Source: Streptomyces umbrinus (GTDB lineage Bacteria > Actinomycetota > Actinomycetes > Streptomycetales > Streptomycetaceae). Taken from it: DNA of 64,000 bases. A program made the translations under genes and the position numbers. Position 1 is the stretch's first letter, and every line of letters starts with the position of its first letter. The stretch spans positions 2,976,001 to 3,040,000 of the forward strand of contig NZ_JAUSZI010000002.1 of NCBI RefSeq assembly GCF_030817415.1. Reading direction: 5' to 3'. The notes below the pieces were generated by a model that ran no database searches, was not told where the DNA came from, and saw only the letters and a list, made by a program, of their open reading frames with translations. Positions 50,576-58,655 of this stretch are shown piece after piece.

Positions 50576-50998
50576 ATGGCCGAACCGTTTTCCGTCCCGG
50601 TGACCGTGCGCGGGTACGAGACCGACGTCCAGGGGCATGTGAACCAGGCCGTGTACGTGAACTACGCGGAGCACGCCCGCTGGTCGTTACTGCAGGCCGC
50701 GGGGATCAGCCAGGCCGGCCTGGCCGCCAAGGGCGTGGGCCCGGTGTCGCTGGAGATGACCGTCCGCTACCGGAGAGAGCTGAGGGCAGGCGACGAGGTC
50801 GAGGTGACCTGCGACTTCATCTGGGGTGAGGGCAAGACGTTCCGGATCGAGCAGACGATCCGCAAGTCCGACGGCACCGTCGCCGCCGAACTCACGGCGG
50901 TCGGCGGCCTGATGGACCTCAAGGAACGGAAACTGGTCGCAGACCCCAGGGACTACTTCCGCGCACTGGCGTCGGATCCCGGACGGTTCGGCCTCTGA
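50576..50998 (+). CDS. Hotdog-fold acyl-CoA thioesterase (YbgC/4-HBT family)
   Basis: A 140-residue single-domain hotdog protein that hydrolyses an acyl-CoA. The family active-site region reads YETDVQGHVNQAVYVNYAEHARW, with Asp before GHVN (quoted here as YETDVQGHVNQAVYVNY). VSLEMTVRYRRELRAGDEVEV continues the fold. ATG at 50576 follows AAGGAG. The substrate is not evident. The upstream leader contains a short GTTGAAGCC repeat (50544-50561). Confidence 0.88.
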   Translation: MAEPFSVPVTVRGYETDVQGHVNQAVYVNYAEHARWSLLQAAGISQAGLAAKGVGPVSLEMTVRYRRELRAGDEVEVTCDFIWGEGKTFRIEQTIRKSDGTVAAELTAVGGLMDLKERKLVADPRDYFRALASDPGRFGL

Positions 50999-51026
50999 AG
51001 CAACCGGGGGGCGGGCGCCCAGGAGG

Positions 51027-51046
51027 CGCGCCCCCTTAGGGGCGCG
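51027..51046. terminator. Hairpin terminator after the thioesterase gene
   Basis: Arms 51027-51034 and 51039-51046 pair over 8 bp around a 4-nt loop. The right arm begins a 29-nt sequence repeated at 55109-55137. Confidence 0.65.
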
Positions 51047-51067
51047 GGGAACTGCGCGACCAGCCAC
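51039..51067. repeat. Dispersed Streptomyces intergenic repeat, copy 1
   Basis: A 29-nt sequence beginning GGGGCGCGGGGAACTGCGCG. An identical copy is at 55109-55137. Such GGGAACTGCGCGACCAGCC sequences are widespread after genes in Streptomyces, where they form part of terminators. Confidence 0.75.
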
Positions 51068-51120
51068 GACACACCCGCGGACGACACACCACACAACGCA
51101 CCCGGCTCACAGCGAAGCGC

Positions 51121-51522
51121 TCACGCATCGAGCAGCTCGGGCCGATGCAGGGCGTCGTACGCCGCACGCGACTCGGCGATCGTCACCCGATGCCGCTCCG
51201 CCCAGTCGGTCAGTCCGAGCAGGCTGGCGTGCAACTCACGGGCCACCGGCGTGAGTTCGTACTCCACCTTCGGCGGGACCGTCGGGTGGACGGTGCGCGT
51301 GACAAGTCCGTCGCGCTCAAGATTGCGCAGGGTCAGCGTGAGCATGCGGCGGCTGATGCCCTCGACGCTGCGCTCCAGCTCGGTGAAACGGATCGGGCCG
51401 TGAGCGGCGGCCACGATGATCATCACGCTCCATTTGCCGGCGACCCTGTCAAGAACTTCCCGGACCGGGCAGCCCTCCGCGTGCACGACCTGCGAGGTAA
51501 CACCGGTGTTCCCCTGGGACAT
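51121..51522 (-). CDS. HxlR-family regulator
   Basis: A 133-residue MarR/HxlR-type winged-helix repressor. CPVREVLDRVAGKWSVMIIV begins the domain, with the conserved Cys that can sense oxidants or electrophiles. GPIRFTELERSVEGISRRML and LTLRNLERDGLVTRTV form the DNA-reading part. It is divergent from an MFS exporter gene with about 100 nt between. Together they look like a drug- or electrophile-responsive efflux pair. Confidence 0.92.
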   Translation of the reverse strand: MSQGNTGVTSQVVHAEGCPVREVLDRVAGKWSVMIIVAAAHGPIRFTELERSVEGISRRMLTLTLRNLERDGLVTRTVHPTVPPKVEYELTPVARELHASLLGLTDWAERHRVTIAESRAAYDALHRPELLDA

Positions 51523-51546
51523 TGAAGTGCCTCCTTACGCCGGTCT

Positions 51547-51592
51547 CCATAGTCACCCACGATATCCCCCGTTACAAGTCGTGCACCTATGG
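51547..51592. promoter_or_regulatory. Candidate operator between HxlR regulator and exporter
   Basis: CCATAG (51547-51552) and CTATGG (51587-51592) form an inverted repeat with a 34-nt spacer in the divergent gap. The evidence is weak, but the location suits regulation of both genes. Confidence 0.3.
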
Positions 51593-51624
51593 AACAACCT
51601 GCAGCGATACGGAGGGCCAAGGCC

Positions 51625-53130
51625 ATGTCGTCCCGGAACGGGTCACCCACAGAGCGACCCACACCGAACCCGGAGCAGAGTCCGGCACAGCGAACGTACT
51701 CCCGTTGGGCGTCCCTCGTCGTGCTCTGCGCGGGCACGCTGATGACGATCCTGGACGGCAACATCGTGACCGTCGCGATGCCCGCGATCCAGAGCGACCT
51801 CGGCTTCTCGGCGCCGGGACTCGCCTGGGTCGTGAACGCCTACCTCATCCCCTTCGGCGGGCTGCTGCTGCTCGTGGGGCGGCTCGGTGATCTGGTCGGA
51901 CGGAAGCGGATGTTCGTGGCGGGGCTCGTCGTGTTCACCGTGGCGTCCGTGCTGTGCGGGGTCGCCACCAGCCAGGGCATGCTGATCGCGGCGCGGGCGC
52001 TGCAGGGCGTCGGCGGGGCGATGACCTCGGCCGTGGTGCTCGGCATGCTGGTCGCGCTCTTCCCCGAGCCGCGCGAACAGGCCAAGGCGATCGCCGTGTT
52101 CAGCGCGGTCGGCGCGGCGGGCGGCGCACTCGGCACGTTCCTCGGCGGGGCGCTGACCCAGGCGCTCAACTGGCACTGGATCTTCCTGATCAACCTGCCG
52201 ATCGGAATCGTCGCCTGGATCGCCGCCCTCCGCATCCTCGCCCCCGACCGTGGCGCCGGGCTCGGCAAGGGCGCCGACTATCCGGGGGCCGCGCTGGTCA
52301 CCGGCGCGCTGATGCTCACGGTGTACGCGATCGTCGGCGCCGGCGAACGCGGGCTGGGCACGACGCTCACGCTGGGGGCCGTCTCTGTCGCCCTCTTCGT
52401 CGCCTTCACCCTGCGGCAGGCGCGGGCCGCCCGTCCGCTGCTGAGGCTGCGGCTGTTCCGCTCACGCCTGCTCACCGGCGCGAACGGGGTGCAGATCCTG
52501 ATGGTCGCGGCGATGTACGGCTTCCAGTACATCGGGGCGCTGTACATCCAACGCGTCCTGGGCTTCAGCGAGTTGATGACCGGTACGGCGTTCCTGCCCG
52601 CGCCCGTCCTGATCGGGGTGCTGATGCTGGGCCTGTCCGCGCGGACGATCGGCCGCTTCGGCCCGTACCGCGTGCTGCTCGCAGGACTCGTACTCATCTC
52701 GGCCGGGATGGCGCTCCTGGCCCGTGTTCCGGCCGACGGTTCGTACGTCGTCGACGTGCTGCCCGCGCTGCTGCTCCTGTCCACCGGGTTCGCGGCGGCG
52801 ATGCCCGCGGTGACCGGGCTCGCGATGTCCGGCGCCCTGGAGGAGGACGCGGGCCTGGCGTCCGGGCTCTTCAGCACCACTCAGGTGGTGGGCGGTTCCC
52901 TGGGCCTCGCCGCCCTCACGACCCTCGCGGCCAGCCGCACGGACGGCCTCGTGGACGGCGGTGCGACGCTCGCCACGGCGACCGCGGACGGGTATCGGCT
53001 GGCGTTCGCGGTCGGTACGGGGATCGCGCTGGCGGGGCTGGCGCTCGCGGCGGCGGTGCTGCGGCCGGGGCGCGAGCCGTCCACGGAACCGGTGAAGGCC
53101 GAGGCCCAGGAACGTGTGCAGCTGAGGTAG
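51625..53130 (+). CDS. MFS drug exporter (DHA2, 14-helix type)
   Basis: A 501-residue membrane exporter driven by the proton gradient. TLMTILDGNIVTVAMPAIQ in helix 1, LGDLVGRKRMFVAGLVVF in loop 2-3, and a motif C-like GAAGGALGTFLGGAL in helix 5 mark the EmrB/QacA group. About 14 hydrophobic segments are visible. I chose ATG at 51625, after CGGAGGG, over ATG at 51589, which has no ribosome site. It is probably repressed by the divergent HxlR protein. Confidence 0.92.
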   Translation: MSSRNGSPTERPTPNPEQSPAQRTYSRWASLVVLCAGTLMTILDGNIVTVAMPAIQSDLGFSAPGLAWVVNAYLIPFGGLLLLVGRLGDLVGRKRMFVAGLVVFTVASVLCGVATSQGMLIAARALQGVGGAMTSAVVLGMLVALFPEPREQAKAIAVFSAVGAAGGALGTFLGGALTQALNWHWIFLINLPIGIVAWIAALRILAPDRGAGLGKGADYPGAALVTGALMLTVYAIVGAGERGLGTTLTLGAVSVALFVAFTLRQARAARPLLRLRLFRSRLLTGANGVQILMVAAMYGFQYIGALYIQRVLGFSELMTGTAFLPAPVLIGVLMLGLSARTIGRFGPYRVLLAGLVLISAGMALLARVPADGSYVVDVLPALLLLSTGFAAAMPAVTGLAMSGALEEDAGLASGLFSTTQVVGGSLGLAALTTLAASRTDGLVDGGATLATATADGYRLAFAVGTGIALAGLALAAAVLRPGREPSTEPVKAEAQERVQLR

Positions 53131-53150
53131 CGAGAGAGAGGCTCACGCCC

Positions 53151-53190
53151 GGAGCGCGGCTGTGGGGAAGGTTCCCCGCAGCCGCGCTCC
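53151..53190. terminator. Bidirectional hairpin terminator
   Basis: A 19-bp stem (53151-53169 with 53172-53190) with one G-U pair and a 2-nt loop separates the convergent exporter and reductase genes. Confidence 0.8.
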
Positions 53191-53196
53191 CGCACG

Positions 53197-54087
53197 TCAG
53201 CTCTCGCCGAACGCCGCCCTGTGGTCCACCGCCCACTCCCGGTACGTGCGCGGCGGCCGGCCCAGCACCTGCCGCACCTCCTCCGTGACGACGGCGTTGC
53301 GACCACCGCGTACGTACGCGCTGCCGGCCAGCACACCCTCCGCGTACTCCGCGCCCATGCCCCACTCGGCCAGCCGGGCGCGGGACTCGTCCGGAGTGAG
53401 GTCCTCGGTGGCGACCGGGCGGCCGAGTACGTCGGCGAGGATGACGGCCTGGTCGGGGACGCCGAGCGTCTCGGGGCCGGTGAGCGTGTAGGTGCGGCCC
53501 ACGTGCCGTGCGGAGAGCAGTGACTCCACGGCGACCTCGGCGACGTCACGCGGGTCGATGACGCCCTGCAGCCCGTCGCCGGACATGTTCGGTACGGGTT
53601 CGCCCGCCCGGATGGCCTCGGCCCAGCTCAGGGTGTTCGACGCGAAGGCCGAGGGGCGCAGGATCGTCCACTCCAACTCGCTTTCCCGTACGGCCTGTTC
53701 GCCCGGGAGGTGCCAGGAGCCGACCCTGCCGACGGCGGGGTCACCGGTGCCGATCGCCGACAGCTTCACGACGCGGCGCACGCCCGCCGCGCGGGCCTGC
53801 TCGACCAGGGCACGGTCGCGGTCCCCGTCGTCGGGGCCCAGGACGCCGACGAGGAACACGGCCGAGGCGCCGGCCATGGCAGCGTCCACGGACGCGGGGT
53901 CGAGGTAGTCCCCTCGCACCACCTCGACCTCCACCTCCGCCCCGGCCCCTGCCCCGTCGGGCACGCGGGCCCGGGCCTTGGACGGGTCGCGGGTCAGGGC
54001 GCGGACCTTCTCCCCGCGCTGTGCGAGCTGTCGTACGACTTCGCTGCCGATGGTGCCCGTGGCACCGGTGATGAGGATCATGGGCAT
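53197..54087 (-). CDS. NmrA-like NAD(P)-binding protein
   Basis: A 296-residue atypical short-chain dehydrogenase. The dinucleotide loop ITGATGTIGSEVVRQL opens the protein, followed by ALTRDPSKAR. There is no clear YxxxK catalytic pair, as expected for NmrA/QOR2-type proteins that sense redox state or reduce quinones. WTILRPSAFASNTLSW and VIDPRDVAEVAVESL are typical. ATG at 54087 or 54081. It is divergent from an AraC regulator that may control it. Confidence 0.87.
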   Translation of the reverse strand: MPMILITGATGTIGSEVVRQLAQRGEKVRALTRDPSKARARVPDGAGAGAEVEVEVVRGDYLDPASVDAAMAGASAVFLVGVLGPDDGDRDRALVEQARAAGVRRVVKLSAIGTGDPAVGRVGSWHLPGEQAVRESELEWTILRPSAFASNTLSWAEAIRAGEPVPNMSGDGLQGVIDPRDVAEVAVESLLSARHVGRTYTLTGPETLGVPDQAVILADVLGRPVATEDLTPDESRARLAEWGMGAEYAEGVLAGSAYVRGGRNAVVTEEVRQVLGRPPRTYREWAVDHRAAFGES

Positions 54088-54177
54088 CAGCGTGTCGAGC
54101 GGCCGACCGGAAGCTCTAGGAAATTCCGGCACGGTTCGGCAGTCCGTGTGGCTGTCCGGCGCGTCTACGGTGGACGG

Positions 54178-55002
54178 GTGACCAACGACGTTGCCGAACG
54201 CACGCTTCCCGCCCCCGACGCGTTGCGGCCGTGGATCGACGGCATCGAGATCGGGGTAGCTGTCGACGACGACGGCAACGGCAACAGTGCGTCGCGCGAG
54301 CCGTTCACCCGTGTCCCGGACGCCGCTACGAAGGTGGTCGTGCGGGTCGACGAGAACGGTCACCGGGACACGCTCGTCGTCGGGCCGAGCGCCCGGGCCA
54401 CCTATCACACGAGCAAACGGCTCGCGTCGTGTGCGCAGGTGCGGCTCGGGCCGGGTACGGCGCGGCCGTTGCTCGGTGTGGCGGCGGTCGAGCTCGTGGG
54501 GCGGGTGGTGCGGCTCGGGGATCTTCCCGGTCCGTCCGCGCGTCAACTCGCGGATGAGTTGCGGTGGTTGGAGGGCGAGGATGCGGTGGGGCGGTTGATG
54601 GAGGTGCTGCCGGAGAGACTTGCGGGCGACGACGGGGCGGGGCGGGCTCGGCGGGAGGTTCTGCGGGCTGCCGTCGAGGCGCTGTCGACGGATTCGGGGC
54701 ATGTTCCCTCGCAGGTACGGGAGTTGGCTCGTCGGTTGGCCGTGAGTGAGCGGCAGTTGCGGAATCTGTTTGCCGAGGGGGTGGGGGTTTCGCCCAAGCA
54801 CTTTGCGCGGATCGGGCGGGTTCGGCATGTGCTGGCGCATGCGGGTTCGACGGGGTGGGCCGAGCTTGCCGTCTCCACCGGCTACTACGACCAGTCCCAT
54901 ATGACGGCCGACTTCCGCACGTTGATGGGCGTTCCGCCCCGCTCCTTCTTCACCGGCCACCTCCCGCTGGCCCAGCCTTGCCAGTCCCTGAGCCGGGTGT
55001 GA
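54178..55002 (+). CDS. AraC-family transcriptional regulator
   Basis: A 274-residue regulator with an N-terminal cupin-like sensing region (PWIDGIEIGVAVDD) and a C-terminal double helix-turn-helix: VRELARRLAVSERQLRNLFA and GVSPKHFARIGRVRHVL, then WAELAVSTGYYDQSHMTADF. GTG at 54178. It is divergent from the NmrA-like gene across 90 nt, so that gene is the likely target. It ends just before a very long inverted repeat. Confidence 0.9.
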   Translation: MTNDVAERTLPAPDALRPWIDGIEIGVAVDDDGNGNSASREPFTRVPDAATKVVVRVDENGHRDTLVVGPSARATYHTSKRLASCAQVRLGPGTARPLLGVAAVELVGRVVRLGDLPGPSARQLADELRWLEGEDAVGRLMEVLPERLAGDDGAGRARREVLRAAVEALSTDSGHVPSQVRELARRLAVSERQLRNLFAEGVGVSPKHFARIGRVRHVLAHAGSTGWAELAVSTGYYDQSHMTADFRTLMGVPPRSFFTGHLPLAQPCQSLSRV

Positions 55003-55008
55003 CCCGGG

Positions 55009-55231
55009 GGTTTCTTCGCCCCCGCCGCCCCTACCCATTCCCGTCCCTTACTCAGGGGCTCCGCCCCCGAACCCCCAAAAGACTGCGCAGTTCCCCGCGC
55101 CCCCAAAAGGGGCGCGGGGAACTGCGCGACCAGCCACAGCGCACCCGCACCCGAAATCGCACCCCACGGGGTCTGGGGCAGAGCCCCAGTAAGTGACGGG
55201 AATGGGTAGGGGCGGCGGGGGCGAAGAAACC
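55009..55231. repeat. 223-nt inverted repeat with nested hairpin
   Basis: The outer arms are perfect over 36 nt (55009-55044 with 55196-55231), and pairing continues imperfectly inwards. A second perfect hairpin of 19 bp lies at the centre (55085-55103 with 55109-55127). The structure fills most of the gap between the AraC regulator and the NAGLU gene. It is probably a compound terminator or a degenerate mobile repeat. Confidence 0.8.
55109..55137. repeat. Dispersed Streptomyces intergenic repeat, copy 2
   Basis: Identical over 29 nt to 51039-51067. Here its left part is the right arm of the central 19-bp hairpin. Confidence 0.75.
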
Positions 55232-55348
55232 CATCGGCCCATTCACCGCGGGTTCTCCCCCATGTGGCCCAGCCGCCGTGCCCAGGTCCCCCACCGGGGG
55301 TATCCCTCCCACGGCGCCCCACCCCGCCTTGCGAACCCGGAGACCCCC

Positions 55349-57583
55349 ATGCCGCTGCCCCGCCGCGCGTTCCTCACCGCCGTCGCCGGCGCAGCCGGTA
55401 CCGTCGCTTGTTCTCACGCACCCGCGCACTCGGACGGCACCCCGGCCAAGGAGGCACCCGTGACGGAGGCGGCAGCAGCGGCGGCAACGAGGGCGGCCCG
55501 GCGGCTCCTCCCCCACCACTGGCGGCAGCTGAGATTCGAGACGACGGCCACCGGAACCAGCACCGGCACCGGGACAGACACGTTCAGCGTCTCCGGCAGC
55601 ACCGGCCGCATCACCATCACCGGCGACACCGCAGGCACCCAACTAACGGGCCTCCGCTGGTACTTGAAGCACATCGCCCACGCCAACATCAGCTGGGCGG
55701 GCGAGCAGCTCGATCTCCCGACGGACCTGCCCGGCCTCGCCGACCCGGTCACCCGGACGGCCAACGTCCCGCACCGATTCGCCCTCAACGACACGAACGA
55801 CGGCTACACGGGCGCGTACAACGACTGGACGTACTGGGAGCGCGAGCTCGATGTACTGGCGCTCCACGGCTACAACGAGGTGCTGGTGTACGCGGGTGCG
55901 GACGCGCTGTACCACCGGGTGTTCCGCGGGTTCGGGTACACGGACGAGGAGCTGCGGCAGTGGATCGCGGGGCCCGCCCATCAGCCGTGGTGGCTGATGC
56001 AGAATCTCGCCGCCTTCCCGGATCCCGTGTCGCGGCAGCTCCTGGACGCCCGCGCCGCGCTCGGGCGCCGAATCACCGACCGGGTACGGGAGTTGGGCAT
56101 GACGCCCGTGTTCCCTGGCTACTTCGGCACGGTCCCGCCGGGCTTCGCCGAACGGAACAAAGGGGCGCGCGCCGTCCCGCAGGGCACTTGGATGGGGCTC
56201 CGGCGTCCCGACTGGCTGGACCCTCGCACCGAACACTTCGCGCGCGTCGCGGCGGCTTTCTACCGGGCCCAGGACGAGCTGTTCGGCGGCCCTTCGACGC
56301 TCTACAAGATGGACTTGCTGCACGAGGGCGGCGACCCGGGTGACGTTCCGGTGGCCGACGCGGCGAAGGGCGTCGAGAAGGCGCTGCTCACCGCGCACCC
56401 GGACGCGATCTGGGTCATCCTCGGCTGGCAGCGCAACCCGCCGCGGGCCATCGTCGACGCTGTCGACAAGCCCCACATGCTCGTCATCGACGGCCTCTCC
56501 GACCGCTTCCCGAAGGTGAAGGACCGCGAGGCCGACTGGGGCGACACCCCGTACGCCTTCGGCTCGATCTGGAACTTCGGCGGCCACACGACCCTGGGCG
56601 CCAACACCCCCGACTGGGCAGCGCTGTTCAACAAGTGGCGCACCAAGCAGGGCAGCACCCTGCGCGGAGTCGCCCTGCTGCCCGAGGCGGCCGACAACAA
56701 CCCCGCCGCCTTCGACCTCTTCTCCGAACTCGCCTGGGAGGATGGCGAGTTGGACCTCGACGTCTGGTTCAGGGACTGGGCCCTCTCCCGCTACGGCGCC
56801 CGCGATCCGCACGCCGAGGCCGCCTGGGACATCCTGCGCCGCACCGCGTACGGCACGACACGCGCCGACTCGTGGAGCGAGGGCGCCGACGGACTGTTCG
56901 GCGCCCGCCCCTCCCTCGCGGCGAAGTCGGCCGCCAAGTGGTCGCCCAAGCAACTCCGGTACAGCGCCGAGGAGTTCGAGCCCGCGCTCGGCGAACTGCT
57001 CCGGGTGCGCGCGAACCTCCGGAACTCCTCCGCGTACCGCCGCGACCTCCTCGACGTGGCCCGCCAGGCCGTCTCCAACCGCAGCCGCGTCCTCCTCCCC
57101 CGCATCAGGAAGGCGTACGAGGCCGAGGACGCGCCCTGCTTCGACCGGATGACCGGGGACTGGCTCGCCCTGATGGACGTACTGGAGACCCTGCTGGCCA
57201 CCGACTCCCTTCATCTGCTGGGGCGTTGGGTCGCCGACGCGCGGGCCTGGGGCGCGGACGCGGCGGAGCGGGACCGACTGGCGTACGACAATCTGTCGCT
57301 GCTGACGGTGTGGGGCACCCGGCAGGGTGCGGACGCCGGACTGCGCGACTACGCCAACCGTGAGTGGGTGGGTCTGGTAGGCGGGCTCTACCGGCTGCGC
57401 TGGTCGACATACTTCGCCGAGCTGCGGGCCGCGCTGGCCGAGGACCGTGCACCGGAGGGCGTCGACTGGTTCGCCCTGGAGGAGCGCTGGACACGCCGGC
57501 CGGGGCACCTCGCAACCCGGCCCACCGGTGACACGTACGAAGCCGCCGTCCGCGTACAAGAAGTGCTGGTCACGACCCGCTAG
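55349..57583 (+). CDS. Secreted alpha-N-acetylglucosaminidase (NAGLU, GH89 family)
   Basis: A 744-residue exported glycosidase. A Tat- or lipoprotein-type signal (PLPRRAFLTAVAGAAGTVAC, with Cys at 20) precedes an N-terminal NAGLU domain and a GH89 barrel: RFALNDTNDGYTGAYNDW, WERELDVLALHGYNEVLV, GMTPVFPGYFGTVPPGF, YKMDLLHEGGDP and GSIWNFGGHTTLG. The DLLHEGG and LLPEAADNN segments carry likely catalytic Glu residues. ATG at 55349. It would release terminal alpha-GlcNAc from glycans outside the cell. Confidence 0.9.
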   Translation: MPLPRRAFLTAVAGAAGTVACSHAPAHSDGTPAKEAPVTEAAAAAATRAARRLLPHHWRQLRFETTATGTSTGTGTDTFSVSGSTGRITITGDTAGTQLTGLRWYLKHIAHANISWAGEQLDLPTDLPGLADPVTRTANVPHRFALNDTNDGYTGAYNDWTYWERELDVLALHGYNEVLVYAGADALYHRVFRGFGYTDEELRQWIAGPAHQPWWLMQNLAAFPDPVSRQLLDARAALGRRITDRVRELGMTPVFPGYFGTVPPGFAERNKGARAVPQGTWMGLRRPDWLDPRTEHFARVAAAFYRAQDELFGGPSTLYKMDLLHEGGDPGDVPVADAAKGVEKALLTAHPDAIWVILGWQRNPPRAIVDAVDKPHMLVIDGLSDRFPKVKDREADWGDTPYAFGSIWNFGGHTTLGANTPDWAALFNKWRTKQGSTLRGVALLPEAADNNPAAFDLFSELAWEDGELDLDVWFRDWALSRYGARDPHAEAAWDILRRTAYGTTRADSWSEGADGLFGARPSLAAKSAAKWSPKQLRYSAEEFEPALGELLRVRANLRNSSAYRRDLLDVARQAVSNRSRVLLPRIRKAYEAEDAPCFDRMTGDWLALMDVLETLLATDSLHLLGRWVADARAWGADAAERDRLAYDNLSLLTVWGTRQGADAGLRDYANREWVGLVGGLYRLRWSTYFAELRAALAEDRAPEGVDWFALEERWTRRPGHLATRPTGDTYEAAVRVQEVLVTTR

Positions 57584-57646
57584 CCGGTCCCGCGCCGCCG
57601 CCCGGCCCCGCAGTACGGCCTCGATTCCTCCGCAACACACACCTCC

Positions 57647-57691
57647 TTGACGGGTATACGTCCCCGAATCTCTGGTAGGAAACTTCCCTAA
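57647..57691 (+). promoter_or_regulatory. Chitosanase promoter and palindromic operator
   Basis: A -35-like TTGACG (57647-57652) is followed about 20 nt later by the imperfect palindrome TAGGAAACTTCCCTAA (57676-57691), located where -10/+1 should be. From memory, Streptomyces chitosanase genes carry a TAGGAAA/TTTCCTA-type operator for a repressor (CsnR). I infer the same control here. Confidence 0.55.
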
Positions 57692-57730
57692 CAGTACGGA
57701 CGAACGACTCCCACCCCCACTGGAGGTCCC

Positions 57731-58546
57731 GTGCACACCCCCCACATACGCTCCTCGCGTCGAACGATCCTCGCGCTGATCGGAGCATCCCTGGTGGCAG
57801 GTCCCGTCATCGCCACCAAGTCCGCGAGCGCCGCGCCGACCGGCCTCGACGACCCGGCGAAGAAGGAGATCGCCATGCAACTGGTCTCCAGCGCGGAGAA
57901 CTCCTCGCTGGACTGGAAGGCGCAGTACCAGTACATCGAGGACATCGGCGACGGCCGCGGCTACACGGCCGGGATCATCGGCTTCTGCTCCGGTACGGGC
58001 GACATGCTCGACCTCGTCGAGCTGTACGCGCAGCGCAGGCCGGGCAACGTACTGGCCGGATATCTGCCGGCCCTGCGTCGCGTCGACGGCACCGACTCCC
58101 ACGAGGGCCTCGACCCCGGATACCCGGACGCCTGGCGCCGGGCAGCCCAGGACGGGGCGTTCCGGCAGGCCCAGAACGACGAGCGTGACCGCGTCTACTT
58201 CAACCCCGCGGTCGGTCGGGGCAAGGCCGACGGCATCGGCACGCTCGGCCAGTTCGCGTACTACGACGCCATCGTGATGCACGGCGACGGCGGCGACAGC
58301 ACGAGTTTCAGCAGCATCCGCAGGCGGGCGCTCGACCGGGCGAGGCCCCCGGCGCAGGGCGGCGACGAGGTGACGTACCTCAACGCCTTCCTCGACGCCC
58401 GGGTGTGGGCGATGAAGCAGGAGGAGGCCCACGAGGACACCAGCCGGGTGGACACCGCCCAGCGCGTCTTCCTCAGGAACCGGAACCTGAACCTCGATCC
58501 GCCCCTGGACTGGCAGGTCTACGGGGACAGCTACCACATCGGCTGA
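57731..58546 (+). CDS. Secreted GH46 chitosanase
   Basis: A 271-residue exported endo-chitosanase. A twin-arginine-like signal (SSRRTILALIGASLVAGPVI, cleaved near SASA) precedes the GH46 domain: MQLVSSAENSSLDWKAQYQY with the catalytic Glu, then DIGDGRGYTAGIIGFCSGTGD with the catalytic Asp (both quoted in part), and a late YHIG end. GTG at 57731 follows TGGAGG. It hydrolyses chitosan outside the cell for food or defence. Confidence 0.95.
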   Translation: MHTPHIRSSRRTILALIGASLVAGPVIATKSASAAPTGLDDPAKKEIAMQLVSSAENSSLDWKAQYQYIEDIGDGRGYTAGIIGFCSGTGDMLDLVELYAQRRPGNVLAGYLPALRRVDGTDSHEGLDPGYPDAWRRAAQDGAFRQAQNDERDRVYFNPAVGRGKADGIGTLGQFAYYDAIVMHGDGGDSTSFSSIRRRALDRARPPAQGGDEVTYLNAFLDARVWAMKQEEAHEDTSRVDTAQRVFLRNRNLNLDPPLDWQVYGDSYHIG

Positions 58547-58578
58547 ACACCTGACTCGGCACCTGACTGAACACCCAA

Positions 58579-58607
58579 GGGCGCGGCACGCGTGACGTGC
58601 CGCGCCC
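58579..58607. terminator. Bidirectional hairpin terminator
   Basis: A perfect 12-bp stem (58579-58590 with 58596-58607) and a 5-nt loop lie between the convergent chitosanase and purine permease genes. Confidence 0.8.
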
Positions 58608-58655
58608 TGCCCGTCCGTACGGAGGTCCCGCAGGGGGAGGTCCCGTCCGGATGGG

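Noticed and set aside
55643..58537. A minus-strand frame of about 960 codons
   Set aside because: It is antisense to the NAGLU glycosidase and the chitosanase, both with full family motifs.
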